Shown one piece after another: positions 1-9,405 of a DNA stretch of 64,000 bases. The notes under the pieces were generated by a model that saw nothing but the letters and a program-made list of their open reading frames with translations, made no database searches and had not been told where the DNA came from. This stretch comes from Rubripirellula reticaptiva. GTDB lineage: Bacteria > Planctomycetota > Planctomycetia > Pirellulales > Pirellulaceae. The first letter of the stretch is position 1. Every line of letters starts with the position of its first letter. The translations under genes and the position numbers were made by a program. The stretch spans positions 1-64,000 of the forward strand of contig NZ_SJPX01000005.1 of the NCBI RefSeq assembly GCF_007860175.1, in the 5' to 3' direction.

Positions 1-431
<431 letters not shown>

Positions 432-866
432 ATGCCTGCCTTGAAACATTCGTTGCGACGGACGGTGCACTTTGGCCTGATGTTGGCGGTCATTGTCTTG
501 GGATTGGCGTCCCGCCAATATTCGCTGTCGTTGCCAAACTTCGTTGCGTCGTACGCGGGTGACCTTTTGTGGGCGTTGATGGTTTACCTGGGGCTGGGTG
601 TTTTGATTCCAGCGACGAAGATACGCCGCCGAGTGATCATTGCGTTGCTGTTTTCCTACGCGATTGAATTCTCGCAGCTCTATCACGCACCTTGGATCAA
701 CGAAATCCGACAAACCCGACTCGGCGGACTCGTGCTGGGATTTAGTTACTTGACGAGCGACTTGGTCTGCTACACGCTGGGCATCGCAATTGGTGCAGCG
801 GGTGAAATTGGTTTGAACCGATGGACCTGTGGTTCGCCCGAGCATGACAGCGAGAGCTCGACTTAG
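432..866 (+). CDS. DUF2809 family small membrane protein
   Basis: A 144-residue integral membrane protein with about four hydrophobic segments (roughly residues 12-28, 42-62, 66-80 and 100-125). It matches my memory of the DUF2809 pattern: LGLASR near the N-terminus, then LPNFVASYAGDLLWALMVY, an acidic-aromatic EFSQLYHAPW motif, and LGGLVLGFSYLTSDLVCYT. The EFSQ motif within a membrane segment recalls the VanZ-like group. The biochemical role is unknown. I chose ATG 432; TTG 426 is in frame but has no better ribosome site. It stands alone between the 16S terminator and the sulfatase cluster, so context says nothing about its function. Confidence 0.75.
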   Translation: MPALKHSLRRTVHFGLMLAVIVLGLASRQYSLSLPNFVASYAGDLLWALMVYLGLGVLIPATKIRRRVIIALLFSYAIEFSQLYHAPWINEIRQTRLGGLVLGFSYLTSDLVCYTLGIAIGAAGEIGLNRWTCGSPEHDSESST

Positions 867-1013
867 ATTCACCCGGCCAAGTATTCGGCACGTTGGCGTT
901 CAACCGCCCGAACGTTCTTGAGCATCCTGAAGTTTGTGGAATTGGCGGCATCGAACAGCTATGATGCAGCCCCGCCCTAACCCATTTCCCTCCTTTTGGA
1001 TGAGTGTCGTCGC

Positions 1014-1775
1014 ATGCGTCGTTTGCTTCTTGTTCCCGCCTTGTTGCTGTTTTCGTTTTCCTTTGCCGGTGTTGTTGACGGCGAGGAGTATTTGAATGGC
1101 ATCACCTGGACGCCAACGCCCATCGTTGCACCAGGTGCGACCGATGATGCACCGCCGGCTGATGCAGTTGTCTTGTTCGACGGCACGGATTTTTCGCACT
1201 GGAATGGCGCCGAGAGCTGGACGATCGAAGACGGCGCGGCTGTGGTCGGCAAACGTCAAATCACCAGCAAGGAAGAGTTTGGCGATTGCCAAGTTCACGT
1301 CGAATGGTCAGCCCCGCTTCCCGCAAAGGGAAAAGGGCAAGGCCGCGGCAACAGCGGAATTTTCTTGATGGGACGATACGAGCTGCAGGTGCTCGATTCC
1401 TACGACAACGAAACCTATTTCGATGGCCAAGCGGGCGCGATTTACAAACAAACACCTCCGGCCGTGAACGCGATGCGGCCACCGGGCGAGTGGAACACGT
1501 ACGACATCGCCTGGACGGCGCCGCGCTTCAACGAAGACGGAACGCTGAAGTCGCCCGCTGCGATCACAGTGCTGCACAATGGCGTGTTGATCCAAAACAA
1601 TTTTCAGTTGAAGGGTGACACACCGTTCAATCGGGCACCTGAATACAAGGCACACGGCGAGAAGGGACCGATCTCGATCCAGGACCACAACAACCCGGTC
1701 CGTTTCCGCAACATTTGGGTCCGTGAATTCAAAGCGGCACAGGGCGAGGCTACTGAAGCGCCGCATCTGCGATAA
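1014..1775 (+). CDS. Secreted DUF1080 (3-keto-disaccharide hydrolase-like) protein
   Basis: A 253-residue exported protein. ATG 1014 gives a clean Sec signal peptide (MRRLLLVPALLLFSFSFAG); an in-frame TTG at 996 would spoil it. The mature part is a DUF1080 domain, a concanavalin/LamG-like beta sandwich: VVLFDGTDFSHWNG opening, the GRGNSGIFLMGRYELQVLDS core, and PISIQDHNNPVRFRNIWVRE at the end. Members have been linked to hydrolysis of 3-keto glycosides; which glycan this one acts on is not visible. It is the first gene of a co-directional run (63 bp to the next gene) with three sulfatases and a Gfo/Idh/MocA oxidoreductase, which supports a role in sugar breakdown in the periplasm. Confidence 0.85.
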   Translation: MRRLLLVPALLLFSFSFAGVVDGEEYLNGITWTPTPIVAPGATDDAPPADAVVLFDGTDFSHWNGAESWTIEDGAAVVGKRQITSKEEFGDCQVHVEWSAPLPAKGKGQGRGNSGIFLMGRYELQVLDSYDNETYFDGQAGAIYKQTPPAVNAMRPPGEWNTYDIAWTAPRFNEDGTLKSPAAITVLHNGVLIQNNFQLKGDTPFNRAPEYKAHGEKGPISIQDHNNPVRFRNIWVREFKAAQGEATEAPHLR

Positions 1776-1838
1776 ACGGTCGTTTGGACCGTTTCGAAAT
1801 TGATTTTGTCGCGTTGCACTTGCCGCCCCTTGGATGCC

Positions 1839-4046
1839 ATGAAAACCGCTCTCCTTTCGTTTTTGTTTCTCGTCCTAGCCGGCGCGCGAGCGTTCGGCAC
1901 GGATCAACCAAACATCGTTTTCTTGTTTGCCGATGACCAAACAACCAGTACGGTTGGTTGCTACGGCAACGACATAATCCAAACGCCGAATATCGACGCG
2001 TTGGCTGCACGTGGCACTCGGTTCGAGAACGCATTCGTTTCTCAATCGATCTGCTGGGTCAGCCGAACAACGATCCTGACGGGTTTAACAGGACGCAGTT
2101 ACGGAACGGCGTCAAATCCAGAAATGGCTCGCGCCGATGCTGTCGAGACTCTGTACACCGACATCCTGCGCGACCACGGTTATCGGACAGGATTCTTCGG
2201 CAAGTGGCACGCCAAGATGCCCAAGGGATTCCGGACCGAAGATCACTTCGACGAAATGAAGGTAATCGGCCGAAATCCTTACTACAAACGACAAGCCGAT
2301 GGGACTCTTCGGCACGAAACCGATGTGATTGTCGATCGCGGGATCGATTTCGTTCGGTCACAGCCCAAGGACAAGCCGTTCGCGTTGAACCTGTGGTTCA
2401 ACGCCTGTCACGCTGAAGATAGCGACCGACGGCCCGGCATCGGCCATTTCCCTTGGCCGCGAGAACTCGATGGGATGTACGAGGATGTCACGATCGCGCC
2501 CCCTCGGCTTAGCGATCCGGCCGTTTTTGATGCGTTACCCGATTTTTTGAAAACGACGATCAATCGCGAGCGTTACTTTTGGCGTTGGAACACGGACGAG
2601 AAGTATCAAACCAACATGCGAGCTTATTACCGAATGGTGACCGGCATCGACCGCGCGATTGGTCGCTTCCTGGGCGCACTGGACGAGGCCGGGTTGGCAG
2701 AAAACACGATCGTCGTCTACACGGCCGACAACGGTTACTACCTTGCTAACCGGGGCCTTGCTGGCAAGTGGTCGCACTTCGAAGAATCGCTGCGAGTTCC
2801 GATGATCATCGCTGACCCGCGCGTTCCGGCCGATCAACAAGGGAAAACGTCCGACGCGATTGTGCAAAACTTGGACTTACCTTCGACGTTTCTGGATTGG
2901 TCCGGTGCCGAAATCCCCGAGCGATATCAGGGGCGAAGTTTGACGCCGATCGTCAATGACAAGAAGCCTGCGGATTGGCGTACTGAATCTTTCCACGAAC
3001 ACTTTGCCGTTCGCAATCGAATTCCGGCGTTTGAGGGACTGCGAAACGAGAAGTTCAAGTATGTGCGTTACTTTGACAACGACAATCACGAGTTTTTGCA
3101 CGATCTGCAGCGCGATCCGGACGAGTTGGTGAACCTGGCTAGCGATCCGGCGCATGCTAAAATGGTCGCGGCGATGAGATCTCGCACGACAAAGTTGGTC
3201 GACGAATTGGGCGGGCCGCTGGATCCGTTAGCCGGACAGTTTAGCGACTCAACCGTTCCCCATCCCGCTGCATCGGCAAGTGTCGGTGCTCGTGCTGACA
3301 AGGATGGCTTTATGTCGGTCTTTGACGGCAAGTCGCTGCGTGGTTGGTCGGCGATGTCCGACGATGCGGATGCCAAGTACTGGACCGTCGAAGATGGCGC
3401 GATGACAGGCCGAACGGACGGATCGCTAAAGATGAACCACTTCATTACCTGGGAAAACTCGACGATTCAAAACTTTGATCTGCGAGTGAAGGTGAAAGTG
3501 TCCGCGGGTGGGAACAGCGGACTGCAGTATCGCGGAACGTCGCGCCCAGACTTCGGTCTTGATGTCGTGACGGGATACCAGTGCGATGTGGTGGCAGACA
3601 ATCCAAACTACAACGGCATGCTGTACGAAGAAAAGGGACGCCGCATTCTGTCGCACACAGGCGAGAAGGTCATCATCGACACCGACGGATCACCCTGGGT
3701 CGTTGACCAATTCCCGGTCAAAGAATTCGAAGCCGACCAGTGGCACGACTACCGCGTGCTGGTCCAAGGAAATCATCACCAGCATTGGATCGACGGTCAT
3801 CCGACAGCAGATCTGATTGACCTGGACGAGAACGGCCGGTCGCTCGAAGGAGTGCTGGCGGTTCAAGTCCACGTCGGACCACCGATGAAGATTCAGTACA
3901 AGGACTTCAAGATCAAGCATCTGCCCGACGATCTGCCACTGATTGGTGCCGACAAAGCAAAAATCCCTCCAACCGCCCACGGCGTTCGTCCTCAAGCCAA
4001 GCTGCCCAAAGATTGGCAACCGCCGATTTACGGCGACCGGAACTAG
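1839..4046 (+). CDS. Secreted sulfatase with C-terminal DUF1080 domain
   Basis: A 735-residue fusion. After a signal peptide (about residues 1-20) comes an alkaline-phosphatase-superfamily sulfatase: metal-site NIVFLFADDQ (26-35), the formylglycine signature region CWVSRTTILTG starting at Cys72, GKWHAK, and ADNGYYLANRG. The signature has Val where the usual C-x-P-x-R core has Pro. From about residue 491 a complete DUF1080 sandwich follows (FMSVFDGKSLRGW, GGNSGLQYRG, QVHVGPPMKIQYKDFKIKHL), so one polypeptide would combine desulfation with a keto-glycoside-type or sugar-binding domain. ATG 1839 is chosen because it starts the signal peptide; an in-frame TTG at 1800 does not. It lies 63 bp after the stand-alone DUF1080 gene and 63 bp before the oxidoreductase gene. 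Confidence 0.88.
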   Translation: MKTALLSFLFLVLAGARAFGTDQPNIVFLFADDQTTSTVGCYGNDIIQTPNIDALAARGTRFENAFVSQSICWVSRTTILTGLTGRSYGTASNPEMARADAVETLYTDILRDHGYRTGFFGKWHAKMPKGFRTEDHFDEMKVIGRNPYYKRQADGTLRHETDVIVDRGIDFVRSQPKDKPFALNLWFNACHAEDSDRRPGIGHFPWPRELDGMYEDVTIAPPRLSDPAVFDALPDFLKTTINRERYFWRWNTDEKYQTNMRAYYRMVTGIDRAIGRFLGALDEAGLAENTIVVYTADNGYYLANRGLAGKWSHFEESLRVPMIIADPRVPADQQGKTSDAIVQNLDLPSTFLDWSGAEIPERYQGRSLTPIVNDKKPADWRTESFHEHFAVRNRIPAFEGLRNEKFKYVRYFDNDNHEFLHDLQRDPDELVNLASDPAHAKMVAAMRSRTTKLVDELGGPLDPLAGQFSDSTVPHPAASASVGARADKDGFMSVFDGKSLRGWSAMSDDADAKYWTVEDGAMTGRTDGSLKMNHFITWENSTIQNFDLRVKVKVSAGGNSGLQYRGTSRPDFGLDVVTGYQCDVVADNPNYNGMLYEEKGRRILSHTGEKVIIDTDGSPWVVDQFPVKEFEADQWHDYRVLVQGNHHQHWIDGHPTADLIDLDENGRSLEGVLAVQVHVGPPMKIQYKDFKIKHLPDDLPLIGADKAKIPPTAHGVRPQAKLPKDWQPPIYGDRN

Positions 4047-4109
4047 CGCGTTGGCAACGTCTCGACTGCTTAGTCGTGGTGCACGAATTCTATTTAACAG
4101 GAAACCGCT

Positions 4110-5141
4110 ATGCGTCGAATTATCAAACTTCTTGGTTTCGGTTTTCTGTTGGCAAGCGTTCTTCGGGTCGCGCACGCTGATGATGCAGCGGCAACGACGA
4201 TTCGAATCGGGTTGATCGGGCTCGATACATCTCATTCGCCGGCGCTGGTGAAGACGTTCAACGACCCGAATCCGAAAGACGACTCGTTTGCTGGCCAGCG
4301 GATTGTGGCGGCGTATCCGTTTGGCAGCCGAACGATCGAATCGAGTGCTAGCCGAATCCCGAAGTACACCGAAGAAGTCAAACAGCAGGGCGTCGAGATC
4401 GTTGACTCGATCGAACAACTTCTCGCCAAAGTGGACTGCGTGCTGCTAGAGACCAACGATGGGACACTGCATCTCGAACAAGCGTTGCAGATTTTCCGAG
4501 CGTCCAAGCCGGTCTTCATTGACAAGCCGACGGGGTCGAACCTGGCGGAAGTGCTCGCGATTTTTCGAGCCGCAAAACACTACGACGTGCCAATGTTTTC
4601 TTCTTCATCACTGCGGTTCAGCAGCGGGGCTCAGGCCATTCGAAACGGGAAAGTCGGCCGCGTCTTAGGTTGCAATAGCTACAGCCCCTGCGCGATCGAG
4701 CCATCGCACGTTGATCTGTTTTGGTACGGCATCCACGGCGTCGAGACGTTGTACACGTGCATGGGATCCGGTTGCGAGTCGGTGGCTCACACGTCGACGG
4801 GCGACTTTGAATTTTCCAGCGGCGTGTGGAACGATGGACGCATCGGAACTTTCCGCGGCATTCGATCTGGAAAGTCAGGCTACGGTGGAACCGTTTTTGG
4901 CGAAACCGCCATCGAAGGCATCGGTTCCTACGATGGCTATCGACCGCTTTTCGTGGAAATCGCAAAGTTCTTCCGCACGCATCAATCGCCAATCGACGAC
5001 GCCGAAACGATCGAGATCTACGCCTTCATGCAAGCAGCCTCTGAAAGCAAGAATGCCGGCGGCATTCCCATCAGGATCGATCACGTTATGAACCAGGCCG
5101 AGCAAGCGGCGACAAAATTACTGGCGAACGAGTTGCAGTAG
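4110..5141 (+). CDS. Exported Gfo/Idh/MocA-family oxidoreductase
   Basis: A 343-residue protein with a signal peptide (about residues 1-24, ending ARVAHA-like) and an NAD(P)-binding Rossmann domain. The nucleotide loop reads IRIGLIGLDTSHSPALV, a variant of the usual G-x-G-x-x-G. The family lysine-proline motif appears as FIDKPTGSNLAEV. The C-terminal half fits the Gfo/Idh substrate domain. Members oxidise or reduce sugar hydroxyls, often at C3; the substrate here is unknown. An AGGAAA ribosome site lies just before ATG 4110. Its place between DUF1080 and sulfatase genes suggests it generates or consumes 3-keto sugars. An exported dehydrogenase needs cofactor delivered with the folded protein, which would point to Tat export, but no twin-arginine motif is obvious. 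Confidence 0.85.
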   Translation: MRRIIKLLGFGFLLASVLRVAHADDAAATTIRIGLIGLDTSHSPALVKTFNDPNPKDDSFAGQRIVAAYPFGSRTIESSASRIPKYTEEVKQQGVEIVDSIEQLLAKVDCVLLETNDGTLHLEQALQIFRASKPVFIDKPTGSNLAEVLAIFRAAKHYDVPMFSSSSLRFSSGAQAIRNGKVGRVLGCNSYSPCAIEPSHVDLFWYGIHGVETLYTCMGSGCESVAHTSTGDFEFSSGVWNDGRIGTFRGIRSGKSGYGGTVFGETAIEGIGSYDGYRPLFVEIAKFFRTHQSPIDDAETIEIYAFMQAASESKNAGGIPIRIDHVMNQAEQAATKLLANELQ

Positions 5142-5194
5142 TTTGCGGTGTTGCCGTGATCCCGTTGCTAGCTCTCATCAATCGAAAATTTCTA

Positions 5195-6679
5195 ATGCAC
5201 CCCATTCGATTCAAACTCTCCGTCACGTTGGTGTTGGCATCATTTTCATTGCTGCGTGTTTTGCCAACGGTAGCCGACGATGGTCGTCCAAACATCATTT
5301 TGATCTTCACGGACGATCAAGGCTACCAGGACCTGGGTTGCTTTGGTTCGACGACGATCAAGACGCCGAACTTGGACGCAATGGCAAATGAGGGCGTGCG
5401 ACTGACCAATTTTTATGCACAGCCGGTCTGCGGTGTTTCGCGTGCGGCGCTGATGACGGGGTCGTATCCGATCCGCGTCGGCGAACCGGGCAATGTCAAA
5501 CGACTGCATACGGTGCCGCATCCGCAAGAAACGACGATCGCCGAAATGTTGAAAACGGCGGGCTACGCTACTGGCATTATCGGCAAGTGGCACTTGGGTT
5601 TGAGCGGCCCGGCGGGCGACGACGCATCGACAATGCCGAACGCACAGGGGTTTGACTATTTCTACGGCACGCCGAGATACAACGGAGCCACGGTTTACGT
5701 AGACGACTCGAAACTTCGCAGTCCTATCCTGCGGAATCAGGAAGTAGTGGTCGAAGCCGTTGCGGACTGGGACCACATCACGGCAGACTACACCCGCGAA
5801 GCGATCAAGTGGATCGAAGCCAAACGCGATCAGCCTTTCTTCCTGTACCTGGCTCACAACATGCCCCACATTCCCCTGGGTGCATCGGAGAATTTTAAAG
5901 GCAAGTCGGCCGGTGGTTTCTATGGCGACACGATCGAAGAACTTGATTGGTCATGTGGTCAGATCTTTGAAACGCTAAAACGGCTAAATATCGACGAGAA
6001 AACGTTGGTGGTTTTCACGTCTGACAACGGGCCGTGGGTTGAAACAACGCGAGCGATGCAGCCCGACGCGGCCGCGTTCATCCCTCGCGACCATAGCGGC
6101 AACGCGGATCCGCTGCGTGGTTGGAAAATGTCGGCTTGGGACGGTGGTTGCCGTGTGCCCTTCATCGCCCGCTGGCCGGGCATGATTCCGGCCGGCTGGA
6201 CATCGGCCGAGCTACTCAGCACGATGGACTTGATGCCGACGTTTGCGAAACTTGCGAAAGCCAAACGACCAACTGTAACGATCGATGGCAAGGATGGTAG
6301 TGATTTCTTGCTAAGGAAAACACCAACGAGTCCACGAAACGAATACTTTTATTACTCCGGTTGCCTGCTAACCGGTGTCCGCAGCGGACAGTGGAAGTTG
6401 GTGCTTCCGCGAGCGAAATCGCCTCAAGGTTTGGGATGGTGGGGTCGGATGATCGAAGCGGTTCCGGAATCGATGCTTTTCGATCTGGAAGCCGATCCAG
6501 GTGAGACAACGAATGTCGCTAGCCAGCATCCGCAGACGGTAACGGAACTCATGAAGCGGATCGAATGGGCGAGAACCGAACTCGGTGATCTCGACCGCAC
6601 CGGCAGCGGTGCGAGGATGTTCGAGAAGGGCCCTCGAAAACTGCAGGTTTCACCCAGGCGAAAAGTGTCGGCAAAATGA
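5195..6679 (+). CDS. Secreted arylsulfatase-type sulfatase
   Basis: A 494-residue sulfatase with a signal peptide (about 1-27; ATG 5195 chosen over an upstream in-frame GTG at 5156). Visible landmarks are RPNIILIFTDDQGYQDLGCFG (metal-binding Asp pair), the active-site region CGVSRAALMTG at Cys79, IIGKWHLG, HNMPHIPLG and FTSDNGPW. As in the sulfatase two genes upstream, Val replaces Pro in the C-x-P-x-R maturation core. It should act in the periplasm on sulfate esters after Cys-to-formylglycine conversion; the maturation enzyme is not in this window. It follows the oxidoreductase by 53 bp. Substrate cannot be read from sequence. Confidence 0.9.
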   Translation: MHPIRFKLSVTLVLASFSLLRVLPTVADDGRPNIILIFTDDQGYQDLGCFGSTTIKTPNLDAMANEGVRLTNFYAQPVCGVSRAALMTGSYPIRVGEPGNVKRLHTVPHPQETTIAEMLKTAGYATGIIGKWHLGLSGPAGDDASTMPNAQGFDYFYGTPRYNGATVYVDDSKLRSPILRNQEVVVEAVADWDHITADYTREAIKWIEAKRDQPFFLYLAHNMPHIPLGASENFKGKSAGGFYGDTIEELDWSCGQIFETLKRLNIDEKTLVVFTSDNGPWVETTRAMQPDAAAFIPRDHSGNADPLRGWKMSAWDGGCRVPFIARWPGMIPAGWTSAELLSTMDLMPTFAKLAKAKRPTVTIDGKDGSDFLLRKTPTSPRNEYFYYSGCLLTGVRSGQWKLVLPRAKSPQGLGWWGRMIEAVPESMLFDLEADPGETTNVASQHPQTVTELMKRIEWARTELGDLDRTGSGARMFEKGPRKLQVSPRRKVSAK

Positions 6680-6789
6680 GTACGCAATCAACGAGGCTAC
6701 TCTGAAAAGGACAAACCGTCGTCAACATGCTAGCGATCAATACCGCTCTACCTCATCACGTCTCCCCGTCTCGAACCCGACGACTCTCC

Positions 6790-8268
6790 ATGAACTCAAT
6801 TTGCTCAGCTTTCACATTCACACTCATGCTTGTTGGACTGGCTGTCCATCCGCCGATTTCGGCCTTGGGTGCCGACCAAGAAACGCAACCTAATTTCGTT
6901 GTCTTCCTGGTCGATGATCTCGGGTACATGGACGTGGGTGCGAACAATCCCGATTGCTTCTACGAGACTCCGAACATCAACCGCTTGTCGGAATCGGGCA
7001 TGCGTTTCACCGACGGATACGCCGCCAATCCAGTCTGCTCGCCGACACGATTCAGTTTGATGACTGGCCGATATCCGACGCGTGTTCGCGCCACAAACTT
7101 TTTCTCTGGCAAGCGTAGTGGCCGGTTCAATCCTGCGCCGCTGAACGACAACATGCCGTTGGACGAAATAACGATCGCCCAGGCACTGAAAGCAAACGGC
7201 TACGGAACTTTCTTCGCCGGAAAATGGCACCTCGGTGAATCGAAAGAGTACTTTCCTCAGAACCGTGGCTTCGACATCAATATCGGCGGTCACACTAAGG
7301 GCGGCCCTTACACGGGCAAGAAGTACTTTGCACCGTTCGAAAATCCTGAGATGGAAGTCGAAAGTCCCGCTGGCGATCACCTGCCCGACCGCTTGGCTCG
7401 TGATACCGCTGCGTTCATCGATGCGAACAAAGACAAACCGTTTCTCGCCTATTTGTCGTTCTATTCGGTTCACACTCCGTTGATGGGACGTCCCGATTTG
7501 GTCGCAAAGTACAAAGCCAAAGCTGATAAAATCAATGGTGTGGAGTTTGCGGAAGAAGAACAAGTGACTGGCGTCACGCCACGAAAGGTACGTGTGCTGC
7601 AAAAACATGCCGTCTATGCAGCCATGGTCGAAGCGATGGATCAAGCGGTCGGCAAAGTGCTGAAACAACTTGATGATTCAGGCGTCGCCGACAACACAGT
7701 TGTAATCTTCACGTCCGACAATGGCGGACTTTCAACATCCGAAGGATCACCGACCAGCAACTTGCCACTGCGCGGTGGAAAGGGCTGGGTCTACGAGGGC
7801 GGGATTCGTGAGCCTTGGATCATTCGATATCCCGGCGTCACGACGCCAGGTTCCGTGTCGGCGGAACCGATTTGTTCCATCGATTTGTTTCCTACGATCG
7901 CTTCAGCCGCCAACATCAAAGTTGATCACGAAATCGACGGGATCGACGTTCGGCCTGCGCTTGACGGCAAATCGCTTGATCGTGAAGCTTTGTTTTGGCA
8001 CTACCCGCACTACAGCAATCAAGGCGGCATACCGGGCGGTGCGATCCGCATGGGCAACTTTAAATTGTTCGAACGCTACGAGGATGGCCGTGTTCATCTC
8101 TACGATCTTGCATCCGACATCGGCGAATCACATGACTTGGCAACCGACATGCCCGATCGCGTAACGATGATGCGAAACCGTTTGCATCAGTGGTACGAAT
8201 CCGTCGATGCAAAGTTCCTGCAACCGAAGGGGAACGCGATCCCATGGAGTCCCGCTTCCGCCGAATAG
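6790..8268 (+). CDS. Secreted sulfatase with canonical CSPTR site
   Basis: A 492-residue sulfatase. ATG 6790 starts a good signal peptide (MNSICSAFTFTLMLVGLAVH); the in-frame ATG at 6727 would add 21 residues that do not fit one. Landmarks: FVVFLVDDLGYMDVGANN, formylglycine site CSPTRFSLMTG at Cys83, FFAGKWHLGE, SVHTPLMG and FTSDNGGLST. It belongs with secreted arylsulfatase A-like enzymes that remove sulfate from polysaccharides or glycosides. It is the last sulfatase of the 1.0-8.3 kb run, 110 bp after its neighbour, and the only one of the three with the canonical C-x-P-x-R core. Confidence 0.9.
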   Translation: MNSICSAFTFTLMLVGLAVHPPISALGADQETQPNFVVFLVDDLGYMDVGANNPDCFYETPNINRLSESGMRFTDGYAANPVCSPTRFSLMTGRYPTRVRATNFFSGKRSGRFNPAPLNDNMPLDEITIAQALKANGYGTFFAGKWHLGESKEYFPQNRGFDINIGGHTKGGPYTGKKYFAPFENPEMEVESPAGDHLPDRLARDTAAFIDANKDKPFLAYLSFYSVHTPLMGRPDLVAKYKAKADKINGVEFAEEEQVTGVTPRKVRVLQKHAVYAAMVEAMDQAVGKVLKQLDDSGVADNTVVIFTSDNGGLSTSEGSPTSNLPLRGGKGWVYEGGIREPWIIRYPGVTTPGSVSAEPICSIDLFPTIASAANIKVDHEIDGIDVRPALDGKSLDREALFWHYPHYSNQGGIPGGAIRMGNFKLFERYEDGRVHLYDLASDIGESHDLATDMPDRVTMMRNRLHQWYESVDAKFLQPKGNAIPWSPASAE

Positions 8269-8396
8269 CGTTGTTCGTTAGCGACCCTTATTTTCGTTGC
8301 GAAACCCTGAACGGAAATCGGAGTTGAATCGTTACTCCGATCGGCCACTTATCAACGGCCAAGATTCTCTTCTCTTTCGCTTGATGGAATATCGCA

Positions 8397-9188
8397 ATGA
8401 AAACGTCAATTCAGCGTTTCGCATTTTCAGCACTTTTGTTGTGCCCCGCCGTTAGCGTCAGCGCGCAAGAACGCGGCGGACGTGGCCCAGGCCATGGTCC
8501 CGAACGCGGCCACCGACCGAGCGATGGTGAAGTCGATGAACATAGAGAGCACGATCGTATCGACCATGCACGTGATGACCACGAGCGGGGCAGAGGTGAA
8601 CACAGTGCTCGTGAACCAGGCCCAGGTGGACGCCGCTTGGGCGGCGGACCTGGTGCCCCCGGAACCAATGGTGGCCCTGGCCCGGGGATGATGCGAATGA
8701 TCCCTGTATTGAACGTGCTTGATATTGACAGAAACGGTGAAATTTCGTCTGGCGAAATTGATCTCGCGATCGTCTCGTTGAAGAAGCTCGATCGGAACCA
8801 CGATGGCAAGCTGACCGGCATCGAACTGCGACCATCCTTCGCCGGCCCACCTAGTCGCGGCCCAAGCGGTCATGAAGAACACGCCGAGTCAGCAGGCCCC
8901 GCCAGAAGCGGCGGGCCGCTTGGAGTACGTGGTCCACGTGGACCTCGCGGTCCATTGGACCAAATCGACGGCGTACGCGGTCCCCGCGGCCGACGTGGCG
9001 CGGGTCCAGGTGGTCCCGGTGGCCCAAGAAACCATGGCCGCCCGGATTCAGGCGAGCACGGTCGTGATCACAGCGAATCGAAATCCAAGGACACAAAACA
9101 AGCCACCGGCGCTGATTCGGAAGCTAAGCCAGTCGTCGTCGAACGAGAGGACGCAAAACCCGAAGAAGCTGAATCAGTTGTCGAATAA
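8397..9188 (+). CDS. Secreted EF-hand protein with collagen-like Gly-rich tract
   Basis: A 263-residue exported protein: signal peptide (about 1-23), a His/Asp/Glu/Arg-rich charged stretch (24-75), a Gly/Pro-rich stretch (76-98), two EF-hand loops (DIDRNGEISSGE at 109-120 and DRNHDGKLTGIE at 132-143), then a collagen-like G-x-y tract (about 172-213, for example GVRGPRGPRGP) and an acidic tail. The EF-hands have the oxygen-ligand spacing for calcium. Similar low-complexity EF-hand proteins are frequent in planctomycetes; their role is not established. It is a single gene between the sulfatase run and the peroxidase gene, with a hairpin shortly after its stop. Confidence 0.75.
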   Translation: MKTSIQRFAFSALLLCPAVSVSAQERGGRGPGHGPERGHRPSDGEVDEHREHDRIDHARDDHERGRGEHSAREPGPGGRRLGGGPGAPGTNGGPGPGMMRMIPVLNVLDIDRNGEISSGEIDLAIVSLKKLDRNHDGKLTGIELRPSFAGPPSRGPSGHEEHAESAGPARSGGPLGVRGPRGPRGPLDQIDGVRGPRGRRGAGPGGPGGPRNHGRPDSGEHGRDHSESKSKDTKQATGADSEAKPVVVEREDAKPEEAESVVE

Positions 9189-9211
9189 CATCACAACGTG
9201 CGCACGTGCAA

Positions 9212-9235
9212 CGGCCTACGCGATGGCGTAGGCCG
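9212..9235 (+). terminator. Hairpin after the EF-hand gene
   Basis: CGGCCTACGC (9212-9221) and GCGTAGGCCG (9226-9235) form a perfect 10-bp stem with a GATG tetraloop, 23 bases past the stop codon. No T-run follows, so it may be a weak or Rho-assisted terminator or an mRNA 3'-end stabiliser. Confidence 0.55.
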
Positions 9236-9405
9236 CTGTGACCGCCGATCGGCAAAGTAACTGTGCTGCGAAGTTTCTTGGGATAATTCTGCACCCTCGA
9301 GTGACATTGCGGTGCCACAGCGCCCCTTTGAGAGTAGGACAGCAATGATCGTCCGACGACGCATTGTTCGCCTTCTTCTCTTCTCAAACCCATGAGGGTA
9401 GCGTG

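Noticed and set aside
8411-8882. Overlapping minus-strand frames opposite the EF-hand gene
   Set aside because: Low-complexity Gly/Pro/Arg coding on the plus strand leaves all frames open; only the plus strand gives a signal peptide and EF-hands.
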